This document shows positions 25,985 to 33,445 of a stretch of DNA of 64,000 nucleotides, in pieces. The first letter of the stretch is position 1, and the number at the start of each line of letters is the position of its first letter. Origin of the DNA: Avrilella dinanensis (GTDB taxonomy: Bacteria > Bacteroidota > Bacteroidia > Flavobacteriales > Flavobacteriaceae); the NCBI RefSeq assembly GCF_002807015.1, contig NZ_NIPO01000001.1:1862417-1926416 (forward strand), given 5' to 3'. A model generated the notes under the pieces. It searched no databases and was not told the DNA's origin. It was given only the letters and a program-made list of their open reading frames with translations. Both the position numbers and the translations under genes were made by a program.

Positions 25985-26754
25985 TAATTGCTCTTAATGA
26001 TGATTGTTCTCGTATTTGATGGTACTGATTGAGGGGTGGATTGAGAATTTGTGGGTTGAGGATTTGTGTATAGTTCTTCAAATGTATAGATTTTTCCTTC
26101 AAAAACAGGTTTTTCAAACGTTACCGGATCGTCTAAGTTTTTGACAGATTGTGCGATAGTTTCCATGCCACTTGTACGCACAAATAGTATCAAACCAGGC
26201 AAGCCGTCAAATTTATCAGGTCCTGCATTTATCGCAATATCTTCTGCATACCAAGCTTCAAATGTTCCACCCATGAAATTAGAAACAGCTTTTCGGCATG
26301 TATAACCAGCAATTTCTGAGGTTTCGTCTGTTATTTTCCATTGCCAATCTATAGGTTCGTCGATAACATGATAACCATTCTCGGTATAATAAACTTTTTT
26401 ATTTACTAATTCTTTGTAATAAGTTTTTTCTTTAAACTTAAATACATTTTCATCATACACCACTTTTCCTCTGAAAGTCGTAGATTCTCCATCAATTATA
26501 GTGTTCTCTTCTTCATAAACAGTGTCGTCATCTGCAAATAAACTCAAAAAATCATCATGCTGATAATAAGAAATACCGTTGCTGTATTTTAAAGTATAGG
26601 AAAATCTGTTGGGCAAAAAGTCTTTTTTTATAAACTCAGGTAATTTGTCTATTTCAGTTTGACTTATCCTTGGATTTTCAAAATACCTGACCTCAAGGTT
26701 TTGGGCAAAAGCCTGGCAGCTTATAAATAATAATAAAAGAAATATCTTTTTCAT
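25984..26754 (-). CDS. GLPGLI family protein, second of a tandem pair
   Basis: The 256-residue protein has a signal peptide ending near QAFAQ (residue 18). The family motif appears as GPDKFDGLPGLILFV near residue 195, after ITDETSEIAGYTCRKAV. GLPGLI proteins are envelope proteins of Bacteroidota with unknown function, often next to TonB-receptor-like genes, as here. It is a paralog of the upstream gene (both have PNRFSYTL and a following aromatic patch). The C-terminus is a Gln/Ser/Pro-rich tail (TNPQPTNSQSTPQSVPSN), unlike its neighbour. Confidence 0.88.
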   Translation of the reverse strand: MKKIFLLLLFISCQAFAQNLEVRYFENPRISQTEIDKLPEFIKKDFLPNRFSYTLKYSNGISYYQHDDFLSLFADDDTVYEEENTIIDGESTTFRGKVVYDENVFKFKEKTYYKELVNKKVYYTENGYHVIDEPIDWQWKITDETSEIAGYTCRKAVSNFMGGTFEAWYAEDIAINAGPDKFDGLPGLILFVRTSGMETIAQSVKNLDDPVTFEKPVFEGKIYTFEELYTNPQPTNSQSTPQSVPSNTRTIIIKSN

Positions 26755-26810
26755 GTTGTCTTAGCTTAGCACCTGTTAAAATTATCTATAAACACTTTTA
26801 CAATAAGTTC

Positions 26811-27638
26811 TTAATTATTCCAAGTAGATTGGCTCACTCTTTGTACTGATTTTTTCTCTCCTTTGTTTGGACCATTTTGGAATTCTAAAACTCTATTTAC
26901 AGTGATGGTTGGTTTATGATTAACCTTTCTTGTATATACCTCATCAAATGTATAGGTTTCTCCTAGAAAACTAGGTTTTTCTATATCGATTGGTCCCTCG
27001 GGAAATTTAATAGATTTCGCTACAAACTCAACACCACCAGTGTTTACATATAATATTAATCCTGGCAAGCCATCAAACTTTTCGGGACCTGCACTTATGG
27101 GAATATCCTGAGTAAACCATGCCTCAAAATAATAGCCCTGTATTCTCGTAATTGCTTTTTTACACAAGTAACCACTAATGTTTTTCTCTTCATCGGTTAT
27201 CTCCCAGTTCCAATCAAAAAAATCATCTACAACTTGTTTTTTTTCGTTGATAACTAACTCTGCATAGATTTTTTTATTAAAATAATCTTTGTAAAAAATC
27301 TTTTCAAACCTTTTAAATTGATTAGGGTCTGGGATTGATTTTCCTACAAATTCCACTTGCTCTCCATCACTTAATTCTAAAATTTCCTCTACTTCTTCTT
27401 CTGTTTCTTCTTCCAAGAAGTGACTGTAGTCTTGATTTTCGTATATCGAGTAACCGTCATTATAGGTCAAGGTATAGGAAAACCGATTAGGTTCATAGTT
27501 CTTTTGAATTGATTTGGGCAACTGTTCAATCTCTGATTTGTTTTTAATGATGGCATTCTCATAATATTCTACAACCACTTGTTGTGAAAACACGTGTACA
27601 TAGAATAAACAAAAGGCTAATAAATAAAATAGTTTCAT
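26811..27638 (-). CDS. GLPGLI family protein, first of a tandem pair
   Basis: The protein has 275 residues when started at ATG 27638, which gives a clean signal peptide (MKLFYLLAFCLFYVHVFSQ). The family motif is GPEKFDGLPGLILYV, preceded by ITDEEKNISGYLCKKAI. A Glu-rich stretch (EEETEEEVEEILEL) lies near residue 90. It is followed after 56 bases by its paralog and then by the receptor gene. The small secreted protein gene is 51 bases upstream and probably shares its transcript. Confidence 0.88.
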   Translation of the reverse strand: MKLFYLLAFCLFYVHVFSQQVVVEYYENAIIKNKSEIEQLPKSIQKNYEPNRFSYTLTYNDGYSIYENQDYSHFLEEETEEEVEEILELSDGEQVEFVGKSIPDPNQFKRFEKIFYKDYFNKKIYAELVINEKKQVVDDFFDWNWEITDEEKNISGYLCKKAITRIQGYYFEAWFTQDIPISAGPEKFDGLPGLILYVNTGGVEFVAKSIKFPEGPIDIEKPSFLGETYTFDEVYTRKVNHKPTITVNRVLEFQNGPNKGEKKSVQRVSQSTWNN

Positions 27639-27689
27639 AAAAATACAATAAATATGTGGTATATGTTTGAACAATATACCACATTAAAA

Positions 27690-28010
27690 TTAATACCCAA
27701 ATCCCCAACATTCTGTTGTAGAACCTCCAAGATAATGACATGTTTCACAGCCACCAGTTGTTCTAAAAACCGAAAATACATGAATTCGTGTTACACCATC
27801 TAAACCTGTACTTTGGGTAATTTGATATGTCTGATAATAGCCGTAATAAGTCGTATTACAAATACCAAATCCACCTTCTTCAACTTCTTTATCTACGACT
27901 TTAGATTTTTCTTCTGGTACAGAAGGTAAATCTACAACAATCTCATTGGAAGCAAAACCGCTTCCCGCAAAAGCCACGCAAGCTAATGCACTAAAAAGTA
28001 ACTTTTTCAT
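27690..28010 (-). CDS. Small secreted Cys/Gly-rich protein
   Basis: The 106-residue protein has a signal peptide (to about GFASN, residue 22), a charged segment (PEEKSKVVDKEVEEGG) and then a compact C-terminal region. That region has four Cys (GICNT, GGCETC, TECWGFGY), many Gly/Tyr and a terminal aromatic. It resembles a precursor with a leader and a core. No family is recognised. It heads the operon with two GLPGLI proteins and the receptor, behind the duplicated leader, so it may be the cargo or signal handled by that system. Confidence 0.68.
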   Translation of the reverse strand: MKKLLFSALACVAFAGSGFASNEIVVDLPSVPEEKSKVVDKEVEEGGFGICNTTYYGYYQTYQITQSTGLDGVTRIHVFSVFRTTGGCETCHYLGGSTTECWGFGY

Positions 28011-28156
28011 ACGAAATAAATTTGTTTGTTAATAATAAGTTTAATGGTGTAAACTTAAGGTTCGTATGAAAAAAACCTTATTCTGCAAACGAATAATCTT
28101 ATTCTAATTTAGAATAAACTAATTTTTTATGTGACTTTTTTGCAAAAACAGGTCTA
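28011..28156 (-). promoter_or_regulatory. Duplicated structured leader/operator, copy 2
   Basis: This region matches 23184-23330, with the first 60 or so bases identical. The start-codon hairpin pairs 28008-28015 with 28061-28068, and the inner hairpin pairs 28037-28043 with 28050-28056. The operator-like palindromes are at 28078-28096 and 28099-28117. The region lies between this operon and the divergent XRE gene at 28198, so the palindromes may be its binding sites. Confidence 0.75.
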
Positions 28157-28197
28157 ATATAAAAGAACGATTTATTAAAGATACAAAAATAAGAAAA

Positions 28198-28467
28198 ATG
28201 ACAATAGCAGAAGTAGTTGGTAAAAAAGTTTTTGCACTGCGTAAACAAAAAGAGCTTACGCAGGAACAAGTTGCTGATTCTATACATATTTCGCAGCCAG
28301 TATATGCTAGAATAGAAAATGGCATGGGAATGTCTTGGGCTAACTATATTGACAGTCTTTGTGATTTTTTTGAAATTGCTCCCGAAGAATTGGTAAAAAA
28401 TACTTTTGATATTACGCAGGAAAATATTGAACCAAAAGAAAATGATGAGGTTAGTCAAAATCTGTAA
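28198..28467 (+). CDS. XRE family helix-turn-helix regulator, ends at an in-frame stop
   Basis: The 89-residue protein carries one Cro/C1-type helix-turn-helix (KVFALRKQKELTQEQVADSI then HISQPVYARIENG) and a helical end. Related flavobacterial regulators are usually about 120-130 residues with a C-terminal coiled coil. Here TAA at 28465-28467 interrupts the frame, and a coiled-coil coding part continues in the same frame right after it. It is divergent from the small secreted protein gene and faces the duplicated operator region. It is the likely regulator of both leader copies. Confidence 0.85.
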   Translation: MTIAEVVGKKVFALRKQKELTQEQVADSIHISQPVYARIENGMGMSWANYIDSLCDFFEIAPEELVKNTFDITQENIEPKENDEVSQNL

Positions 28468-28578
28468 ATGACACAACTTTCTGAAAAACTTGTTGAACAA
28501 TATGAGGAGCGAATCGAACAACTGAAAGAAAACATCAAAGAATTAAAGGAGGTTATAACATCAATATCAAAACCTTGA
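28468..28578 (+). CDS. 36-residue coiled-coil ORF, in frame with the XRE gene
   Basis: The ATG follows the XRE stop codon directly, in the same reading frame. The product would be MTQLSEKLVEQYEERIEQLK plus a further 16 mostly helical residues, a heptad-like segment of the kind that ends related XRE proteins. It may be a separate translationally coupled peptide, or the cut-off tail of the regulator. Its last 12 bases overlap the end of convergent dnaG. Confidence 0.5.
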   Translation: MTQLSEKLVEQYEERIEQLKENIKELKEVITSISKP

Positions 28579-30552
28579 TAGCACTCTACCCAGCTTGTCG
28601 GCAATCATTTTAATGGTCTTGGTGTGTTCTGTGATTTCTTCCAGAATTTCTGTAGATTCTTCCGGTTGTTTTTTCTGTAACAAATCACTTTTTTGCTGAT
28701 TGATATAATCATTAATCAGATACCACCGCAGGGTGTAGATATTTTCGGTAACATATTGCGACAGCGTGTCGGTTTTGGCTTTGACAAAAATATTTTTCCC
28801 CTCCCAATTGTCGAGTTGATATTTTTCATCGTCCATAACAATCGACGTAATTACCTCCGACATTTCGGGCGACAAAGTAGGTAAATAACTTTCCAGGCTC
28901 CAATAATCGTGCTGCTGATAAAAGGCAATAATATGCTGGTAAATATCTTTGAACAGCTCATTGGTAAACTCCATTTCGTCCTGATGCAGACTCAGATAAA
29001 CCTGTTCGATAATTTTTCGTTTTACCCGCTGAATAATTTCATCGATTTTTTCATCTTCTTCATTGGCAACCAAGACGACTTCTTCAAAATATTCTTCATA
29101 ATTGCCATAGAGCAACAGAATTTCAATAATCCGTTGTTCCAGCAATTCTTTGATATTGACTTGTGTCTTCTTTACTTCGGACGGTTCTGTCGATTTGATA
29201 ACCTCCAGACTTTTCTGCTGTTGATTGTGTCTTTTGTTGGCTTCCTGCAGTTGTTTTTTGCCGATTTGTGCCAGCGTACTGAACAAAACTTCCTCCGAAA
29301 TATCCATAATTCTGGCACATTCCTGCACATAAATCTCTTGCTGAATTCTATCCGGAATTTTGGAAATACTACCGACCATATCACGGATAACATTCGCTTT
29401 TTCAATCGGGTCGTTTTTCGTTTCCTGCATCAACAGGTTGGCTTTGAAACGGATAAAATCTACCGCTTCATTTTGCAGAAATTCCTGCAGTTCGCTCACA
29501 GGCAGTTTTCTCGCAAGGCTGTCGGGGTCTTCTCCTTCCGGCAGGGCACATACCCGCACGTTCATGCCGGTTTCGAGAATGAGGTCGATACCCCGCAGAG
29601 AGGCTCGCATTCCGGCTGCATCGCCATCAAACAGTACGGTTACATTTTGTGTCAGTCGCTGAATCAGCCTGATTTGGTCGGGTGTTAAAGCAGTTCCGGA
29701 CGAGGCAACCACGTTTTCGATACCTGCCTGGTGCATCTGGATAACGTCGGTGTAACCTTCAACGAGAATACAGTTGTCTTCTTTGGAAATGGCTTGTTTG
29801 GCGTGATAAATACCATAGAGGATTTTGCTTTTGTGGTAGATATCGCTTTCGGGCGAATTGAGGTATTTCGCCATTTTTTTGTCGTTACCCAGAATACGTC
29901 CGCCAAAACCCAACACGCGCCCCGACAAGCTCTGTATCGGGAACATTACCCGGCCTTTAAAACGGTCGAATTTTTTATCTTCCTTAACGACGGTCAGCCC
30001 TGTTTTTTCCAGATAATCGAGGTTGTAACCTTTGCTGAGGGCTTCTTCTGTAAAGGCGTCCCAGCGGTCGGGGGAATAGCCCAAACCGAATTTTTCAATC
30101 GTGTTTTTACTAAAACCTCTTTCTTTGAAATAGCTCAATCCGACAGCCTGACCCTCATCGGTTTTCCAAAGAATTTCTTCAAAATATTTTTTGGCAAATT
30201 CAGAAACAAGAAACAGGCTTTCCTTTTCGTTGACGAGCTGTTTGTCTTCATCGGTCTGCTCGGTTTCTTCGATTTCGATATTGTATTTTTTGGCGAGATA
30301 ACGCAGGGCTTCCGGATAGGTAAAATGCTCGTGTTCCATTAGAAAAGAAATCGCATTTCCGCCTTTGCCCGAACTGAAATCTTTCCAGATTTGCTTGGCG
30401 GGAGACACCATAAACGAAGGTGTTTTTTCGTTGCTGAATGGACTCAATCCTTTGTAGTTGCTTCCGGATTTTTTTAATGATACAAAATCACCGATAACCT
30501 CCTCTACGCGAGTGGCATCAAAAATAGCGTCTATGGTGTTTTTGGATATCAT
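28567..30552 (-). CDS. dnaG: DNA primase, zinc ligands lost
   Basis: The 661-residue primase makes RNA primers at the replication fork. The N-terminal zinc-ribbon region is recognisable (GLSPFSNEKTPSF, IWKDFSSGKGGN), but the four ligand positions are Ser37, Ser40, Asp58 and Ser61 instead of Cys/His. The TOPRIM core is intact (LVEGYTDVIQMHQAG, LFDGDAAG). A DnaB-binding-like helical C-terminus follows. I chose ATG 30552; an upstream start adds a Phe-rich segment read from a GA-rich tract. A TATATTTG box ends 5 bases before this ATG, so the mRNA may be nearly leaderless. Confidence 0.94.
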   Translation of the reverse strand: MISKNTIDAIFDATRVEEVIGDFVSLKKSGSNYKGLSPFSNEKTPSFMVSPAKQIWKDFSSGKGGNAISFLMEHEHFTYPEALRYLAKKYNIEIEETEQTDEDKQLVNEKESLFLVSEFAKKYFEEILWKTDEGQAVGLSYFKERGFSKNTIEKFGLGYSPDRWDAFTEEALSKGYNLDYLEKTGLTVVKEDKKFDRFKGRVMFPIQSLSGRVLGFGGRILGNDKKMAKYLNSPESDIYHKSKILYGIYHAKQAISKEDNCILVEGYTDVIQMHQAGIENVVASSGTALTPDQIRLIQRLTQNVTVLFDGDAAGMRASLRGIDLILETGMNVRVCALPEGEDPDSLARKLPVSELQEFLQNEAVDFIRFKANLLMQETKNDPIEKANVIRDMVGSISKIPDRIQQEIYVQECARIMDISEEVLFSTLAQIGKKQLQEANKRHNQQQKSLEVIKSTEPSEVKKTQVNIKELLEQRIIEILLLYGNYEEYFEEVVLVANEEDEKIDEIIQRVKRKIIEQVYLSLHQDEMEFTNELFKDIYQHIIAFYQQHDYWSLESYLPTLSPEMSEVITSIVMDDEKYQLDNWEGKNIFVKAKTDTLSQYVTENIYTLRWYLINDYINQQKSDLLQKKQPEESTEILEEITEHTKTIKMIADKLGRVLSRF

Positions 30553-30556
30553 AGTG

Positions 30557-30634
30557 CAAATATAGAGATTAGAAGAAAGAGAAAAGAAGAAAGAAGAAAG
30601 AAAATAGAAGAAAGAGAAAAGAAGAAAGAAGAAG
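30557..30634. promoter_or_regulatory. dnaG -7 box and GA-rich tract
   Basis: On the minus strand 30557-30564 reads TATATTTG, matching the -7 consensus. Upstream, 30571-30634 is almost pure purine on the plus strand, built from AGAAGAAAGAGAAAAGAAG-like units repeated twice about 35 bases apart. It occupies the -33 region, where no TTTG is visible. Confidence 0.55.
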
Positions 30635-30640
30635 CACTGC

Positions 30641-30957
30641 ATTGTAAAAAATCATTGCTGGATTATAAAAAGTTGTCATTAATCGTCACTTCGAGTGAAA
30701 TTTCTGTAACGCAGTGAAAGGAATTTTGTATCGAGAAGTCTTTGCTTATGGTTGTTAACTCATAGTGCGTTTTATAGAAAGCCACAGATGCACGGATTTT
30801 TCTTGTTAAAATACTTATCTGTGCATCTGTGGTATAAAATAAGTTATTAATTGTCAGTAAGTTGTAATTTGTGTAAGTGTTTGTTAATCACCTGTAAATC
30901 GTTGATTAAGGTTGAGGAATATTGGTTTTGTGAAGGGGATCTTTTCTCGAATGAACA
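30641..30957. other. Repeat-rich gene-free region upstream of dnaG
   Basis: This stretch holds a type B palindrome at 30781-30832 (GCCACAGATGCACGGAT pairing with ATCTGTGCATCTGTGG). It also has a CGTCACTTCGAGTG...TATCGAGAAGTC motif near 30684-30745 that is common between Bacteroidota genes. I see no gene in it. Confidence 0.6.
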
Positions 30958-30985
30958 AAAGAACCGCCCTTTCGGACGGTTTTCA
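30958..30985 (-). terminator. Terminator after the outer-membrane protein gene
   Basis: On the minus strand AACCGTCC pairs with GGGCGGTT (one G-U pair) around a GAAA loop, followed by CTTTTG. It lies about 15 bases past the stop of the gene at 31001. Confidence 0.8.
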
Positions 30986-31000
30986 ATAAAAAAAATATCA

Positions 31001-31840
31001 TTACCTCAAATCAATCATCAAGCCTAAGCTCCAAAATTTTTGGTCTGTCGGGTTGTTTTTGAAAACAGGTTGCAAGTCGTATTTGGCATATAGTTTAAGG
31101 TTGGTGTAACCCACATAAGCCATCACGCCGTAATTGAAGTCATTCACATTCCATTTACCGTGTTCTTTAACCGTATATTTATATCCGTCTTCTTTGTAGC
31201 GGATAAATTGTTTAGAGTTGATGTTGTAGCCTACATAACCTCCGATACCGAAATTGATTCCCGGATTGGTTTTAAATCTGCGGTTGGCGTGATTATAGGT
31301 TTTGGTACTGAAATCAAAATCCAAAGCGATTGGAATATTGATGTATGAATTTCTGAAGTAAGTACCGTTTCTTTTCATATCTGCAATTCCGGAATCGGCT
31401 AATACCGTTTCTCCGTTACCGTTATCAACCAAAATGTTGTTTTGGGTAGGTGTAATCGAGTTGTAGCTGAAAGAGATTCCGTAACGAAGTCCCAACAGAT
31501 TTTTATCCTCGTTGAAAGGACGTCTGAAAGCTAATCCCCATTCGAAAAAAGAGGAACGAAGGTAACCGAAATCAGAATTGGCAAAAGCCCCATCGTTAGA
31601 AACGTTCCCGAAACCACCTGCAATAAACGGAAACGATTGTGTGCGGTATTTTACCACAGTATCTTGTTCTGTCGGTTCGAAGAATGAAAAATCGAAATCA
31701 TAGTCCGCTTCTGCCTCTGCTTCCACTGGCACTACCTCTATTTCCACAGGAGCTTCTTCTTTAATGACCTCCTCTTCAACCTGAGCGTAAGTCGCTGTTA
31801 GTGTGCCTAAAAATAAGGCTAAAGTGATTTTTAGTTTCAT
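31001..31840 (-). CDS. Outer-membrane beta-barrel protein
   Basis: The 279-residue protein has a signal peptide (1-19, ...TATYAQ), a Glu/Val/Ala-rich acidic linker (about 20-50) and a barrel of about eight to ten strands with alternating aromatic residues. It ends LGLMIDLR. PorT-like or OmpA-barrel type is possible. It shares architecture and a C-terminal YAKYDLQPVFK/YNLNPIFK-type strand with the protein at 43178, so the two are paralogs. The acidic linker is unusual. It is a single gene with its own terminator. Confidence 0.78.
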   Translation of the reverse strand: MKLKITLALFLGTLTATYAQVEEEVIKEEAPVEIEVVPVEAEAEADYDFDFSFFEPTEQDTVVKYRTQSFPFIAGGFGNVSNDGAFANSDFGYLRSSFFEWGLAFRRPFNEDKNLLGLRYGISFSYNSITPTQNNILVDNGNGETVLADSGIADMKRNGTYFRNSYINIPIALDFDFSTKTYNHANRRFKTNPGINFGIGGYVGYNINSKQFIRYKEDGYKYTVKEHGKWNVNDFNYGVMAYVGYTNLKLYAKYDLQPVFKNNPTDQKFWSLGLMIDLR

Positions 31841-31896
31841 AATGATTATATTTATATGTTATATGTGTGTTAGCTACTGTTTTTGTTACAGTTTTT

Positions 31897-33345
31897 TTAA
31901 TTTTTTACTACATATCTGATATTAAAAGAAGTGCTTTCTGCGTCTGAAACGCACTGATATCTGATGATTCCTTCTGGTGTCAGCTCAATAATTTTAATCG
32001 CCTCGGCATCATACCACGTAATCTGGTATTCCAAATCGGTTGGTTTAATGTTTATACTCGAACTCTGCCCCGAACTGCTGATTACCGAGCTGCCGTAATA
32101 TTTCTGGTAATAATCAAAAAGGTTAAATTCAGCAATATCCTCAGCATACTTTGGCATTTCAATCCGAACATTCGGAACAAGTATAAAATTGGTATTTCTC
32201 AACCGGTCTTTTCGCATCACTTCCTCATTCGAAGCGTTGAGTTTTTCTTCTATCCATTCTTTGTAACTACCTGTATATCCGTTTTCTTTGTCAGCTTCAT
32301 AGGCTTTTTCGCCTTCGGTGCCGATAACAGATTCCACCCATTCGGTAAATGTGCCGTAAAAACCGTTTCGCAAAGCTCTTTCATAGGGCGAATAACCATC
32401 AGCAGAACTCAATTCATCCATCCATTTCATGACGATAGAAGTGGTTTTTTCCCGCTCTTCGATTTCCGGAATTACGTTGGAACCCCATAATGAGCGTTTC
32501 CACTCATCTTCTGTTCCTTCAAAACCCTTTTTGACCGCTTCGTCATACGGATTAACTTTCTTTTCTTTTATCGACCACTCAATCCACTCGGTTACTGTCC
32601 CTTCAAAACCGTCAGCAACAGCTTGTTCATAAGCATTTTTAGGCTTGTCGTCTTTTTTTGTTTCAGTTTTTACGCCTGAACTGATTTGCTCGATATTCAA
32701 TTCTTTGTCAGTCAATACTTCAATCGGGAGTTCGTTTTTCTTGTTTGTCTTCAGCTCAAAAGGTTTAACCGTTTTGACGGTTGTTTCTTTGATGTCAATT
32801 ACGTCTAATATAGGGCTTTTAACAACGGTGTCTGTAACAGTTACCGGAACGGAAGAAACGATATCCTGTATTTCAACTTCTGTTGATACCGGTTGCGGAA
32901 TATGGCTTTCAATCAGTTGGTTTGCCTGTGCCATCAGTTTTTTCCGGTCTTTGGACTGATAAGTTTTCTGGTCAATAAAATTTGATGATATCGCCAGTAT
33001 CGGGTAGGTATAAACAACGTCCAGAGAATCTTTGATTTTCAAAACGGTGTTGTCAATATCTTTGATTTCAAAAAGTAAGGGGGTGTCTATATCTTTGATA
33101 AAAACTTCTTCGGAATTAACCACTTCATACCAATGGTCATCTACCCACAGATAATAATTGCTGTTGAGTTTTTCGACTGGGGAAACATGGACGTTATAGC
33201 CAAAATCCTGAGCTGGATTTTTCGGTTTTTCGGTTTTGCTCTGAATATACAAAGGCGGTACTTCAGCAAAAGTGGTTTTCTGCTGAGCCGTTGCATAATG
33301 GATTGTTATGCAGAACAAAAGTAATCTGAACAAATGTGTTTTCAT
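31897..33345 (-). CDS. Secreted protein with four G[FY]xGTxxEW repeats
   Basis: The protein has 482 residues when started at ATG 33345, giving the signal peptide MKTHLFRLLLFCITIHYATAQ with its last residue at the cleavage site. A -7-like box at 33370-33377 supports this start. A beta-rich N-terminal domain and a Thr/Val-rich linker precede four repeats of the form [AP]Y(D/E)xAxxxGFxGTxxEW at about 238-258, 266-286, 320-340 and 348-368. These resemble spacer repeats in phage tail and surface proteins. The C-terminal domain is unrecognised. It probably acts in the periplasm or at the surface. Confidence 0.7.
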   Translation of the reverse strand: MKTHLFRLLLFCITIHYATAQQKTTFAEVPPLYIQSKTEKPKNPAQDFGYNVHVSPVEKLNSNYYLWVDDHWYEVVNSEEVFIKDIDTPLLFEIKDIDNTVLKIKDSLDVVYTYPILAISSNFIDQKTYQSKDRKKLMAQANQLIESHIPQPVSTEVEIQDIVSSVPVTVTDTVVKSPILDVIDIKETTVKTVKPFELKTNKKNELPIEVLTDKELNIEQISSGVKTETKKDDKPKNAYEQAVADGFEGTVTEWIEWSIKEKKVNPYDEAVKKGFEGTEDEWKRSLWGSNVIPEIEEREKTTSIVMKWMDELSSADGYSPYERALRNGFYGTFTEWVESVIGTEGEKAYEADKENGYTGSYKEWIEEKLNASNEEVMRKDRLRNTNFILVPNVRIEMPKYAEDIAEFNLFDYYQKYYGSSVISSSGQSSSINIKPTDLEYQITWYDAEAIKIIELTPEGIIRYQCVSDAESTSFNIRYVVKN

Positions 33346-33445
33346 AGATGATAATGAATTATCAAGGTGCAAATTTAAAATAAAATAGTGGTTTTAATTG
33401 ATAATTACTGAATAATGAAATAATTTTACCGAAAACTTTGATTTT

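Noticed and set aside
28099..28521. 140-codon minus-strand frame over the XRE gene
   Set aside because: It is Phe-rich, antisense to the XRE helix-turn-helix and overlaps the operator palindromes.
28909..29688. 259-codon plus-strand frame inside dnaG
   Set aside because: It is antisense to the conserved primase core and its residues are Phe/Leu-rich shadows of the real frame.
29731..30342. 203-codon plus-strand frame inside dnaG
   Set aside because: It is also antisense to dnaG and low-complexity in Phe/Val. No promoter or family support.
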